This document shows, piece by piece, positions 1 through 11,644 of a DNA stretch of 64,000 bases. Position 1 is the first letter of the stretch, and every line of letters begins with the position of its first letter. Source of the DNA: Chrysaora quinquecirrha (lineage: Eukaryota; Cnidaria; Scyphozoa; Semaeostomeae; Pelagiidae); contig JACTAT010000215.1 of the NCBI GenBank assembly GCA_014526335.1, forward strand, positions 275,955 through 339,954, read 5' to 3'. The notes beneath the pieces are model-generated. The model searched no databases, was not told the origin of the DNA, and saw only the letters and a list, made by a program, of their open reading frames with translations. The position numbers and the translations under genes are program-made.

Positions 1-1120
1 TTATTTTCTAGAAGGAGATTGTAGGCCACTTCTGCGATCAGTTTGATACATGTTGACAACCTTTCATCTTTCAAAATTTCGTATGCTCTTTTTTCTGCAT
101 AATTTTGGAAATGCTGTCTTAGAAAAGAAATGAAAACCCATACGTAGAGATGGGTCACCTTGCTGATCTCTACGCGTCTTCCTTCAACTGCTAACACACA
201 GCAAATGCTGTGTAAGTACTGTGGAATGGTGCTTAAACCGTTCAGACTTGGGTTGTTTTCAAGAGCATCCAAAATTTCTCTCTTAACGTCTTCGTTTCCA
301 CTTGTAAAATTCCCAACAAACTTTTTAATTTCGCTTTCAGAGAAGCCAACAATGGACAATGTCCGTAGTTTTCCTGTTATACTTTGATTTTTCATTAGTT
401 CTTCCTCTTTGTGTGGCCTCCCAGTTATGATTGTCGAATGACCAAGAAGGGGGTCAAAATCTTTATCAAGCAGATTTCTTAATATGGTTAAATCATTAAA
501 CTGCTTTCCTAAGTCATCTATTTCATCTATACCATCGACAATTATAAGGATTTTGTTGCCTTGACCACGCAAGTCCTCAATCTTTAAGCCAAAATTATCA
601 TGCCAAAATTCATCGATTGTCTTCCCCTTGTATAAACGCAAGTCCCTACATCTTACCAAAAACACAAGGTCAAATATATCACTGTACAGATCATTATTAG
701 CCCATGCAAAGTTGATCCATTCAGCAAGCGTTGTCTTTCCTATCCCAGCAACACCACGAATAAAATACCTTTGATCATCATCACACATCAAATCCTTTAG
801 TTCGATTCTATTCCCTGCTGCTAAGCCAACCAACTTCCTATAGTTAAACAGCTCATTTGCCATAATTTGCTCTTCATACTCAGAATCTACAACAACAAGC
901 TCCACATTGTATTCCTTGCGATTTCGTAGCTCATAATCAAAAGATCTGATAATATTACCCCATTTCATCTTTGATTTAAGAACGGGAACATGCCATTGCT
1001 TTATTTTTTTAATACATCTTGTCTTGTAATCTTTAATTAAATCTAGAAAAAATTCAGCCTTACTTAAGCAAGTTGAAGCAATGGGATGGCACGACCTCAA
1101 AAATATAAAAAGGTCAAAAA
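1..1120 (-). CDS. NACHT domain exon of the NLR-like gene (partial)
   Basis: The open frame on the minus strand runs from an acceptor (AG at 1122-1121) to the window edge. It accepts the one base left by the preceding 63-bp exon. About 95 residues precede the ATPase core. They include a hydrophobic start (FDLFIFL) and a Lys-rich segment. The core has Walker A GVAGIGKTT (near 740), Walker B IIVDGIDEID (near 540) and a sensor-1-like TIITGRP segment (near 430), followed by the helical region typical of NACHT proteins (IPQYLHSICCVLA). No stop occurs in this frame. The acceptor choice rests on phase and is the weakest point. Confidence 0.85.
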
Positions 1121-4100
1121 CTGTTAATGAAGCTATCCATAAAAACTTATCTTCTATAAAAATTTAAAACAAAAATTAATGGGAAAAAGAAAAAGTGATA
1201 TTTCTCTTGGTAATGGACATGTGTAATTCAAGTATAATAATTACTTCACATATTCATGTCTTTTCTACAAGAATATAAGTTGGAGCAGTTCTGATGTGGC
1301 ATTACCTTTCACAAAAGCGCTTTTTGAAAAACATTTATGAAAGCAACGACATGGGAAATCTTCAGGGGGGTAATATTGTTTTTCCGTCTCTTAGTTGTTG
1401 ATAAAAATCTTTAAGGCAATAGACGTTCATTAGAGAAGGTCAGTTGCACGAAGACAAAGCAGCTCTTTTGAATTCCTACACAAAGGGCAATTTAGCAATT
1501 CTTCTCTTAGTCAATTTTGATTGATGGGTTAAGCCACTTTTATATCCGTTGATTCCCTGTAAGCATAGCCAAAAAAAGTTAGTGGAAACATCATTCAGTC
1601 AAGCTGATGTGAGATACAGCAAACGTGATTCAGCTTTTAGCATCTTGAAATAGTTAAGGTGAAGAAGCAAATTTTACTGTTAGAGCGTTAGAGACACTTA
1701 CAAGATATTCACAACGGAGAATGGCGAGAAGAATAATCAGAACTAGGAGTAGATGTTTAGAAATGTTTAACAAAGTTTTGGTCGAAAAAACTATATTCTA
1801 AAACGACACGGTTGACTGAGTCTGCGTCATAGTGCGCAGGTGTATGTCACCTGAAAAAGTGTTCGGCATGTAAATGGATAATGCTTAAAAAGGTAAGCGT
1901 TTCTTCAACAGAGCTGCATTCAAAAGACAAAAGTGCTTGGTTCAAATATACCTTTCATGATTTCATCTTTGTTGTTTTGTTCTTGTTGCCAAGCTTGCAA
2001 TGTTGTGCTTAGCTCTGAAAAAATAAAAAATTTAACCAAAAAATGATAAAAACCAATCAAGACAAATTACTTTCAAAGGATGGTATTTGACACAAATAGC
2101 TTAATTGCTAAAAACCTGAACAGTGAATTGAATGAATATAATTCCAGATTAATATTCTCAGAAACAAACAAATACGTTCTTTCATTTTTTGACCCATGAT
2201 TGCTTTATCGTATTGTTGTTGAAAACGAAACAACTAGCAACATGTCACAGGACAACTAGGAAATGCTGCATTACGTATTTTATTATCTATTTATCTACAT
2301 ATTGCCTCAATGAATTTTAAGGATATTTAATTTTCATAAACTTAAGCAGATTTACCTTGAAAATGTTGATCATTCCTCTTTTGTCTTTCGTTGATGCTTT
2401 CTAAAGTTATTGCAACATCGTTAACTTTCTCTTTTGTATCTAACCAAGTTAAAGACAATAATGCGTTATACGAATTGATTGCGTATTATGTTACACAGTA
2501 TGTCATACAAAAACTAGCAATTAGCAAATTCACAGTTAGGTACTTCTCGCATTACATACCCATTTCCGTATTTACCTATTGCTTCAATAAATTTTGAAAC
2601 TACTTGGATTAAAGTTATTGCAACATCTTCAACTTTCTCTTTTGTATCTAACAGATTAAGTTAAACAAAAGAATGCAGGTACTACTGTATTACATATTCT
2701 ATCACGTGTTCCTCTACTGCTTTCAATAAATTTTGAAACTACTTCGATTTCTATAAACCAGTAGATTTACCTTGAACATTTTCATCAGTGCTTCTTTGAT
2801 TTATATTCATGCATTCTAAAGCTCTTGCGACATCTTCAACTTTCTCTTTTGTATCTAACAGATTAAGTTAAAGAAAAGAATACAGGTACTACTGTATTAC
2901 ATATTCTATCACGTGTTCCTCTACTGCTTTCAATAAATTTTGAAACTACTTCGATTTCTATAAACCAGTAGATTTACCTTGAACATTTTCATCAGTGCTT
3001 CTTTGACTTACATTGATGCATTCTAAAGTTCTTGCGACATCTTCAACTTTCTCTTTTGTATCTAACAGATTAAGTTAAACAAAAGAATGCATTTTACAAA
3101 ATGAAAAGAATTGTTAGATAGTATGTTCCACAACAGCCAGCAAATTGTCTAGCACAGCTACCGTAAATGCTCTATTAACCACTTTCTCTCTTTTTAGCCC
3201 CCCTTTCTCTCTTTTTAGCCCCCCGCCATCTTATTTTGGCCACTTGAAAGTTCAATAGTAAACATACAAAATTAAATGAAATTACTTAAGTTGTAACGTT
3301 TGTGATATCCAAAACTTGTGTCTTACAACAACTAATAGCTACTTAGTTACTACGAATTTCATCTAAGGTTAAACCTTTCTTTTATAGTTCATTTTTCTAA
3401 TGTCTGTAGCATGTCTTGACAAAAAAGAACAGAATATGCGAAATAACCCCCCCCCCCTATATAATATGTCCCCCTAAAAACTTCGAAAATGGCATAAGCC
3501 CCCTAGGGGATAAATAGAGCTTTCACGGTAGGTACTTATTGCATTAAATATTCTATTATGCGTTCATCTGTATTCTAATTCAAACAGCTATCATGAAGAC
3601 GCTATTTCGGATTGCTTTTTTGTAGGATCACAAGATTTTCAGTCAGCTGAAAAAAGTATGTTCCGCAAAAGTGCCCTGTTTATCTTAAAATGCCCTGGGT
3701 AGGCAACTCACCTGGCAATCCGAACATCAAGTTAAAAGGATCTATATAATGTTGACTGTTTGAATACGGAATGTTATTAAATGTTTCGCTGCTGCAAACA
3801 CTTTAGTTTATAGCACTTCAGAAACCATCCAGATTGTTTACCTACCACACAAAAGCTTGGTGAATTATGAATTCTCATGCCCATGTGACCAGTGATGGCA
3901 GGTACATAGATTGCACTTCATAGAGATTAGGAGATAGGATTCAACAACAAATTCCTACTAATAATATGTCAGCACAATTTTCAGCTAACATAGCAACCAA
4001 ATAGTGGGTCCAACCAATAACCTTACGTTAAAAATAATTCTGCAACAGGACAAAACTTAGTTGACAACGCAAATTGTGCAGAAAATAACAGCGAGAATTG

Positions 4101-5619
4101 TTTTTAAATAATTGGCAAAGCAAGATCTTTGTTCCATTTAAAGGCTTTGCAATCTGTTCGCATAAAAACCAAAATGCCAGTTCTGGGTAGACAGAAAGAG
4201 TTTGTTTTGCCACTTGGACTCTTCAACTAATTCTGTCGGTCTTCCCCCCTGTATCGGACCAGCTGATTGGTGTTTAAAACACAATGCGATTCGGCTTCTC
4301 TTTCTGATTGGTGCATTTCTATTGCATCTTGGTATAAATTTTGCCATAGTCAATAGTTTCAGTCTGTTTCTGATGTTTATAGTGCGTTGTCAGACGAAAA
4401 AAGATCTTATGGGGATAGCCCACTGAGGTGAGATCCATACGATAGTGATTTGTACCTGAAAATAAAATTGCATTCATATGAGATGTTCCACCAAGGTGAG
4501 ATCTCACTGCCGTGCAGACGCGAATCCAATAGACAATGAAAATCATATCCGTTGAACAGCGCCATTAAATTCGAATGACTGTCTGGCTCACCTTGCCGGG
4601 CTGAATATGAACACAGGCTGCAAATCATCCCACCTCAATGAGCTATACCATCTGAGTGGGAGAACCCACCTCACATGAACAGGCCCCAAGTATGTCCAGA
4701 GCTGTTTCGGCTGTTTCTCTGATTTCAAAGTTTAGTACTACTCAAAAACTTATTCATTAATTCATTTCTCTCATTAACTATCAACAAAACAGATTACGTA
4801 AATACCTTTCACTGTTTCTTTTATATCTGTAACATCTTCTTTTACTCCTACAGATCAAAACATGCAATAAACAAAAAGACAAAAATTCTGCTCAAGTAAC
4901 GCATAAAAGCCTTCTTATTGTCTTTCCAGAAATTTGCTGTCACCTACTTGTCGGATTGAATCTTTCAGGGGAACAAGGAAAACAGATTGAAACACAAACC
5001 TTTGAACTGAAGTAGCCATTCGTTGAATTCATCATTAAATCTTATCTGAGTTTCTAGAACATCTTTCAGTTGCTCACTCAATTCATTCTGCACTGTTGAT
5101 TGTTCAATTTTTTCAACTTCTTTTTTGTAGTTTGACCCAAACAAAGCACAGGCATTCTTCAGCTCCACAACAACTGTCTGGAAGTCCACAGATGAAACCG
5201 ATGCACTCTTAGGATGTGCAAAGAATTCATTTCGAATCTCCCTCAGGTTGTCAACAAACTCACTGTCCAACAAAGGAGAAATTCTTTTTGCCTTTACACG
5301 ACAAGGTTTAATAAGCTGTAAATAAGAATACAATAGAACAAAGAACAGGGTTGTTGGGTCCCAGTTGTCTGTGTTTCCATTTTGAAGACTGTTCAAGTAT
5401 TGACTATTGCGTGGATTATTCTGGACCTTTGGTGGAATTTGATTCAAGAGAAACTGGCCACTTTGACATGTACCATCCCATTTATTTTGTGGATACTTTG
5501 CATTCCATTTCTTCTCAAAATACTGCCTTAAGTGTGCAGGCACAACATCTAGAATTAGTCTACAAAGTTTTACAAAGTTTTCTTGTTCTTTACTGAGACT
5601 CATTTCAATCTTTCCATCT
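1..5619 (-). CDS. NLR-like gene: DZIP3-type HEPN, short coil exons, NACHT ATPase (3' part outside window)
   Basis: Multi-exon gene read on the minus strand and cut by the window start. In coding order: a HEPN-domain exon (5619-5000), a 42-bp exon (4847-4806), three 84-bp exons (3061-2978, 2854-2771, 2439-2356), a 63-bp exon (2014-1952) and a large NACHT exon (1120-1). All junctions have AG/GT sites, and every intron is phase 1, so the small exons can be added or skipped without a frameshift. The NACHT exon shows Walker A GVAGIGKTT and Walker B ILIIVDGIDEI. Such HEPN-NACHT proteins are expanded in cnidarians and other invertebrates and are thought to be cytosolic innate sensors; the ligand is unknown. 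Any C-terminal repeat domain lies outside the window. The start is probably the ATG at 5603-5601, but an upstream coding exon cannot be excluded because the frame stays open to the acceptor at 5620. Confidence 0.85.
1952..2014 (-). CDS. 63-bp Gln-rich linker exon of the NLR-like gene
   Basis: Flanked by TTTTTTCAG and GTATAT splice signals. It encodes a polar helix-prone peptide (LSTTLQAWQQEQNNKDEIMK), phase 1 to phase 1, just before the NACHT exon. Confidence 0.7.
2356..2439 (-). CDS. 84-bp coil exon, copy 1 (most divergent)
   Basis: Acceptor GTTAG, donor GTAAAT, phase 1 to 1. It encodes a 28-residue charged peptide beginning DTKEKVNDVAITLESINERQ, likely helical or coiled coil. It is homologous to the exons at 2771-2854 and 2978-3061. 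Confidence 0.75.
2610..2647 (-). pseudogene. Truncated copy of the 84-bp coil exon
   Basis: The first 38 bases match the 84-bp exons (acceptor and DTKEKVEDVAITL), then similarity stops abruptly and no donor follows. It looks like a remnant of the same tandem exon amplification and is probably not spliced in. Confidence 0.65.
2771..2854 (-). CDS. 84-bp coil exon, copy 2
   Basis: Splice signals and phase are the same as in its neighbours. It encodes 28 residues starting DTKEKVEDVARALECMNINQ. The exon together with its downstream intron is part of a direct tandem repeat of about 207 bp shared with 2978-3061. Confidence 0.8.
2978..3061 (-). CDS. 84-bp coil exon, copy 3
   Basis: Nearly identical to copy 2 (DTKEKVEDVARTLECINVSQ). 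Phase 1-1, acceptor GTTAG, donor GTAAAT. High identity in flanking intron sequence as well as exon shows recent tandem duplication. Confidence 0.8.
3062..4805. other. Intron of the NLR-like gene
   Basis: About 1.7 kb without a supported exon. It holds a short duplicated pyrimidine-rich tract near 3183-3225 and a C homopolymer near 3450. The small open frames on both strands at 4028-4630 overlap one another and show no recognisable motif. Confidence 0.5.
4806..4847 (-). CDS. 42-bp linker exon of the NLR-like gene
   Basis: Acceptor CTGTAG, donor GTATTT, phase 1 to 1, encoding VKEDVTDIKETVK. It is short and charged and joins the HEPN exon to the coil exons in frame. Confidence 0.7.
5000..5619 (-). 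CDS. DZIP3-type HEPN domain exon of the NLR-like gene
   Basis: Encodes roughly 200 residues from the ATG at 5603 (MSLSKEQENFVKLCRLIL) to a GTTTGT donor. Family hallmarks are visible: a start of the LCRLILDVVPAHLRQYF type, WDPTTLFFVLLYS, and the HEPN motif RNEFFAHP (R-x5-H), with a charged helical tail. In the family the Arg/His motif can form an RNase centre in dimers; whether this copy is active is unknown. This domain is a common N-terminal partner of NACHT ATPases in invertebrate receptors. The frame is open upstream to a good acceptor at 5620, so a few residues or an upstream exon could precede the chosen ATG. Confidence 0.85.
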
Positions 5620-5844
5620 CTGGAGAAGCAAAACAAAATTATTATGCTAGTTAAAACTGTTCAATCATTAAAATTGTGAACATTAGGCTTCCACAAAATC
5701 AATAAAATTTAAAGCAAGGGTGTATAAGATTCTTAATGCAGTGAACTGCAAACTGCTATCTTCCCTGTTTTACAGACCAGTCCTACAACAAGTTGTTGTC
5801 AACGTTCTTTACCTTTCATACTTATTCAAAATACTGACAAGTCT

Positions 5845-6103
5845 GGATAATAATAATAATTATAACGATGATAATAATAATAATAATGACTCTATTAAAG
5901 TGTCAAGATATTTTGCATTTCTACTTAAACTTGGGACACTGTCAGTTATTACCCCAGAAATCTGGGTACTCATTTACCAACCTCGGAAGGATGGACAGCT
6001 GAGTTGACTGTAGGCTTGTGGAAAGTGGTTCTGACGAGATTCTTCAAACCCACAACCTTAGAATAGTAAGACAAGCGTCTAGACCACTCGGCCACACCAC
6101 CAC
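5845..6103 (-). mobile_element. tRNA-derived SINE
   Basis: The minus strand starts with a tRNA-like head whose A box reads TGGCCGAGTGG and whose degenerate B box reads GGTTTGAAGAATC. A conserved-looking body follows (GTAAATGAGTACCCAGA) and a TTA/ATT-rich tail near 5850-5890. It is a SINE rather than a functional tRNA: the B box is mutated and no acceptor stem closes. Confidence 0.7.
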
Positions 6104-6407
6104 CGATTCCAATAAAGCCCTAGGTTAGGTATTACATACCACACTTATAAAGTAGACACAGACACTATATTATGAGTATTAATAAAAGGAATATGAAAGT
6201 AATAGACTTTCTAGACCTTGTTATTACTTGAAATTATACCACAAGAATATTTACCCTAATTTTAGTTCTGTCTCATATAAAGGGAGCTCTTTGATTTTCT
6301 TCAATTTCCCCCTCTTACTGTATATAGGGCATTGTTAACAATTATACCCACGTAAAAAGAATTTCACGGCTAAAGGCCCCCATATGGGCAGCATACCCAG
6401 ATTATAA

Positions 6408-6895
6408 GGCTTATGATAATTTGCGGAATTTTTGAAAATTTCGCAAAATTTTTTGCGAAATTTTCGCAAAATAAATAAATATCCCAAATTCTTAAAGAAA
6501 TGTACATTTAATGATAAAAGCGAGAGTAAACAGCCTCAGATACTGTGTCATGAAGCCATTTTAAGTGATTCATCAAGCAAATAGTCCTTATATTAGAAGA
6601 TTTCAACAAAATATTTACTAATTATTAATTTGCGAAATATTTCGCAAATACTAATTAGTAATTTGCGATATTTTGTAGAAATCTTCTAATATAAGGCAGA
6701 GCAGGGACATTTAACATCATTTAGCATCATTTAACATTGCCTAACAAGTATCTGAGGCTGTTTACTGCCTCGTTTTTATCATTAAATGTACATTTCTTTA
6801 AGAATTTGGGATATTTATTTATTTTGCGAAAATTTTGCGAAAATTTCGCAAAAATTTTGCGAAATTTTCAAAAATTCCGCAAATTATCATAAGCC
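6408..6895. mobile_element. Non-autonomous DNA transposon with 8-bp TSD (GATTATAA)
   Basis: Long terminal inverted repeats start GGCTTATGATAATTTGCGG and extend for over 120 bp. A second palindrome sits at the centre (6588-6697). The 8-bp direct repeat GATTATAA lies at 6400-6407 and 6896-6903. The interior is rich in TTTTGCGAAA words and has no credible coding. An 8-bp duplication fits hAT-like transposases; the family is otherwise unrecognised. Confidence 0.85.
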
Positions 6896-7639
6896 GATTA
6901 TAAAAAGTAGCCCCACCAGAATGGAATACATAAAACCTTTAAGAAGGGATGGTGATCCAATAGGATTTTAAAAAAATTGGTCAATATGAAGGACTGTGAA
7001 TCAGTATATAACTGGTGCCCCAGACTCGATAAGCTTTGCTTCTTCTGGGGTGCATGTTAATGCATGTACGAGAGTAGCTCACAAGGTAATATGTTGTCAT
7101 GAATCAGAACTATTATATATACATCACAGCTCAAAAACTGTAACAGCTTAAATTTAAATTTTTAAAGGCCTTCGGAAGGAATCTCAGATTGGGGGGGGGG
7201 GGCTGAACAATTAAAAAGCATTTGATGATGTAATGATTTTATGACATATGACATATCCATCATACTTTTGCTTTCAAGATTATTGGGAAGCCCCCACCCC
7301 CCACCTATTGACAGCCCTGAACTTGAATGTATTGAATCATGAGACAATTCGTTCAACAAAATGATGTAAACAAGACTTACCAACTTTAGCCCTGTTTGCT
7401 CATCAGTCTTTTAACAACTTTCAGCCGTGTTTGATGCACAGAATCATGAGAATAAGTTAAGTCACATCTTAGCATTAGACCTTTCCAGAATATGGTTGAT
7501 ATTATCAAATTTCATTCACTAATTTGGGCTTTAGAACTTTGAAGTCAAATCCTCAAAATAAGAATTAATACATGTCAACTAAACTTTAAAATAAAATGAA
7601 ATAAACTTCTATTTAACTTCAAAATGATTTCCCAATTTG

Positions 7640-8186
7640 CAAGGATGCCTGCGGTGGGGGGGCAAGGGGGGCAACTGCCCCTCCTGCCCTTATCCAAGGG
7701 GGGCAAGGAGGGGCAAGATGTGCCCTCAGCGACAACAATTATTTTTATAATAGCTTTAAAGTTGTCTGATAAATATTGTAGAATTGTAGAATAGAAGAAA
7801 GGCAAGAAGGACCATCATATATTGATTTCATTATTTGTTTCTGGGTCGAGGGAAAATCGATGTGAAACTTGTCGCCCGTAATTTTTCAAAAATTAATGAA
7901 CAGAGAAAATCATTTTTCGAAAACCAATAGCAACATCATATTACTCACCTTTATGACTTTAAATGCATAAGAATTCTTCAAAAAAAAGATTGCTCTTGCA
8001 AAATCGAGTAAATCTTTAACAGTTTTATTGTCAATTAAAAAATTTAAAGGGCCTTTCCCACGTTTTCCAGGCTTCTGAAGGGCGTGGTCACTTAAAATTT
8101 TCTTGGGGGCTACACCCCCAAACCCCCTCGGTTGCCCTTCTTCAAACATTTGCCCCCCTTGCCCTCCATAAGTGCAGGCGTCCCTG
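7640..8186. mobile_element. Non-autonomous hAT-like element with 8-bp TSD (CCAATTTG)
   Basis: Termini CAAGGATGCCTGC and, inverted, CAGGGACGCCTGC are flanked by the perfect 8-bp repeat CCAATTTG at 7632-7639 and 8187-8194. Subterminal regions are G- or C-rich (GGGGGGCAAGG; the 3' side holds CCCCCAAACCCCC). CAGGG-type ends and 8-bp duplications are classic for hAT transposons. The 79-residue open frame inside is not recognisable as a transposase. Confidence 0.88.
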
Positions 8187-8335
8187 CCAATTTGATTCTG
8201 CTTTATAAGTAGTATCGCATCATAAAATGGTGGCTAGTAAGCAAGCAGAAAATCTTCATTTTCTAAACACAGGTCAGTGCTGGCAGCTCTACCATATTTC
8301 CTTGATAGATTAAGCACCTGGATGCTTATTGCAAG

Positions 8336-8820
8336 GCTGCCACTCGTAGGGATTTCTACCTACAATAGGGATTTTTGGAGGTTTGTAGGTTGTAGGGAAA
8401 ACCTACGGTAGAAATCATGAAAAGTAGGTGGATTGTTCAAAAATGTAGGTATTTTTCAGAAAAATATGAAAGCCTAGGAAGTTTCACAACAAAATTGCAA
8501 AATTCTGATGTTTTTGCTGTGTTGAACTTTCAAAGGGACTTCAAAGACCATACTTTATCAATCATTGAGACCTCTGTTTCGAACAACTGCGACTTTGCCT
8601 CTTGGGAATCACACCCTATTGTGGATCTGTGATGAGTCAAATGACGCGAAATTTTTGTCACCTTTTAGGTCACATGATACCCACGTGGTAAAAAATAGGT
8701 GGAATGTGGGTAGATTTGTCAAAATGTAGGGATTTGTAGGTAGAATTTGGGGGGAAATGCCTTGGTGGACCGTAGGTAGAAAACGCATGCTTGATAGGGA
8801 AAAACTGAGTGTCAAGAGTG
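8336..8820. repeat. GTAGG-word dispersed repeat, copy 1
   Basis: About 480 bp with the word TGTAGG/GTAGGT repeated through both ends (TGTAGGGATTTTTGG and others). It matches 16452-16912 and 24573-25030 with some substitutions. The interior is an ordinary AT-rich segment without coding signal. Confidence 0.75.
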
Positions 8821-9501
8821 GCATATAAGCTTAAGAATAATCGAGGCTCGGCAAAAAATAAGGTATTCTTATAAAAAAAAAAGTGTGTAGTATTGAGCAA
8901 TTTCATTTCTCTCGAATATACTGAAAATGTGAACATTTCAAAATTGTCTTTTCCAATTTCACTGTTACTTTTCGTACATAGAGAAATGTGGAAACAAATC
9001 TTGGTTTGGAAGAAAATAGACCTAAGTTATTTATTCCCCATCGGGAGAATTTCGCTAATATTTCCAGATAGTTCTCGCATCGGAGGACGTCACTCTCTCG
9101 TTAAAGGATTTCTAGGGATTTCTATCGATTGAATGTTTTCAGCCGGAAAACTTTTTCTTTCCTGCGTGCAGCAGAAAGAGTAGAGGTTACAGAAATTGGA
9201 AGATTCTGTCAGAAGAATCTGAGGTGTTTGAGTTGAGCCTCAAACTTTTAGCTCCAGCTGGGGCCGTTCACTCCCTTGAATCGCGTACATCTTTTCGAAG
9301 AGTAAAATTTCCCTCGTTTGAGACTGCACGCAGGTAAAGTTTTTCTCGATGTGGGAGAAACTAACATGCAGAATTTCAGCCAGTAGTTTCTCCTTTTCTC
9401 TGTCAATTGAGAGCAATTCTCTCTCTCCCCTTCTCCCCCCTAGCTGTGTTTTCTTCCGAAGAAGAGTCTTTTATTCTATTATTTTTCGCAACGAGGAAGA
9501 T
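8821..9501. other. Intergenic stretch
   Basis: No gene or RNA recognised. A truncated right end of the foldback family (ATTCTTATAAAAAA followed by AGTGTGTA) lies near 8866-8890. Confidence 0.4.
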
Positions 9502-9849
9502 CTGACGATTTTTTTATAAGTTTTGCCGAGTTTTTGAAGGGTGTGGTGATCGATTCGGGTAGAGGGCTTTCGCAAAGAGAAAAGCGGGCGAAAGATAGGA
9601 ACGAGTAAACGATATGCGAACATTCAGAACTGAATGAATTTTCCCGAATTTTCCTCTACAAAGTCTAATTTTAGTTTTGGGATGGCTTTGCTGCTTTTTT
9701 GATTCAAGTTATTAATTGTAGCTAAAATAGAGCTAGTCAGACTGACTATTTTCCTGCTTAATAAGAAATAGCGGAAGTCTCCTGGCGGAAATTTTGCTCT
9801 GATTCTTATTTCTTGGTATCGGGAGAGACGTCTTTAGTACAGAAGAACT

Positions 9850-10553
9850 CAATTCAATTCAATTCAATTCATATCAATTCAAGCTTTTAATTACAAGTTA
9901 AGCAAAATAAAAATGTTGCTAATCTATTAGCTTAGGACACTTAGAAAAAACTCGAGAAGAGCTATCTTAAGAAGAACATTAACTAAGAAAGAAAGAAAGA
10001 AAAAGAAAATGATAATAATGAAAGAAAGAAAGAAATTACAATAATAAAATAAACTAAGATTAATTATACAGTTGGATACACTAAACTAAACATTCAATCA
10101 ATCAATCAAATTAAATTAATCAAATTAAAGAAACTAATTAAGAAGCCAAAATACATATAATAGAAAAATTAGATATCAGAACAGTAATTATGTTATCGAA
10201 AAACTGAAGTTGTCATTTAGTATTTTTGCCAGGAGCCATAATTTGAATTTCTTTTAAAATGAATTTTGTTTTGCATTGCCTTATAGCAATTGGAATGCTA
10301 TTCCAGATTTTACACCATTATTAATTATACTATTTTTCTTAAAATTTGTTCTCGTAGCAGGCTGCGAAAGTAAACCAAAAGTTGCTTGTCTTGTTTTTAT
10401 GCTGTGTTTATTCCTTGTCATTTCGAAAAGATTACAAAATTGTTTGATCCCATTCAGGAGAAAATAGCTTATCTCCGCAGCGGAGTTGAACTGCACATCA
10501 TACGTGATGTTGCAATTATCTCCATCCACGAATTTGAATAATAAACTGGACAT
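9850..10553 (-). mobile_element. 5'-truncated CR1/L2-type LINE 3' end (copy A)
   Basis: The minus strand encodes the extreme C terminus of a LINE reverse-transcriptase ORF. Its landmarks are NNGVKIWNSIPIAIRQC and then FKKKFKLWLL in the intact copy at 18803-19147. An AT-rich 3' UTR follows, with a short ATTCA-type tandem tail at 9850-9875. In this copy single-base differences break the frame near 10300. The promoter, endonuclease and RT core are absent. Confidence 0.8.
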
Positions 10554-10559
10554 TTCTCG

Positions 10560-11640
10560 TCGTTCCTGATCTTTCCTGGTGTCTTCTGCAGTCGATTCTC
10601 GAAAGTTGTCCCCTCAGTTAGATCACATGACCGAAATAATTTGCGCGTTCAAGTTGTGCGGCCGAATTCAATAGAACAAAAGAAATTAGGACAATAGGCT
10701 TCCAGACCAGTCCTCACTTCTATTGACTATGAGTAGAGCTTTCCTTTCGTTCAATCAGAAAATGTTTGAAAAAAGAGCAAACATAGCAAAACATAGATAA
10801 ACATTTAAAAGGCATACCTTTTAGTTAACAACAAGCGAATTCTCTACTTCTAGATATTCAGACCAACTTTACATCAGGCTTTCCACTTCGTCTGCAACCA
10901 GTGCAGTAAGACATTCAAAAGTGAAACGGAAGTACTTTCAGACAGTCTGTTGGCAAAACAAGAGTGACAAAGGTCATGTGTCACTTGACCAATCAAATTG
11001 CAAGCAAAACAATTCATGTTCAGTTCGTCTCAATCTCATTTCAATATGAAAGAGATTGCATCCCAGACAGCTGAGGTGATCTCAATTGTAGGTTGAATTT
11101 ACTGAAGATTAAAAAAACCCTTCTGCACTTCGTTCAGCTAAATTCTTGGCGAATAATTAATTGTGACACAACCGTATCTCTGCATGAAGGGATGCATATG
11201 GTTTTAAAACTTTCCTTGAAACTGCCCAACTAGAAAAATTTTTGAAATGGTATGGTACGGGAAACAAAAAAAAATTGCCTAACAGGGGTTGTTCAAGGGG
11301 GTCGCACTCCTTATCAACCCGCTTGACTGATATTGGCTTATACAACAAGCGAATTAAAGAATACAGAAGCGACTACTGGAAGTCATGTGAGGAGTTTATG
11401 TTAAACATAGCAATCGGTACAGTACATTGTAAATATGGTTCGAAAGGGATTTCACTATGTAATACTACGTTATATTTTACCAAGGTTTTACCTGTGGAAG
11501 TTAACAAACTCTCCCTCTGTAAGAAATTCTGACTATACTAATTATGCTTAAAGTGACGAATACCTACTTGGTATGTTTCGAAACGAAATTTCCGTTTCTG
11601 GGAAGACATTGCATTAAAAAACTCTGAAGTCCCAGTTGGC
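10560..11640. other. Unrecognised intergenic sequence in copy A
   Basis: Holds a possible 96-residue plus frame (11242-11532) whose copy-B counterpart is extended to 143 residues by one indel. Neither shows a motif I recognise, and the frame difference between near-identical copies argues against strong coding constraint. Confidence 0.35.
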
Positions 11641-11644
11641 CTAA

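Noticed and set aside
5351..5596. 81-residue plus frame
   Set aside because: Antisense shadow of the HEPN exon.
6040..6103. Functional tRNA-Leu/Ser gene
   Set aside because: The A box fits but the B box is mutated and no acceptor stem forms; it is a SINE head.
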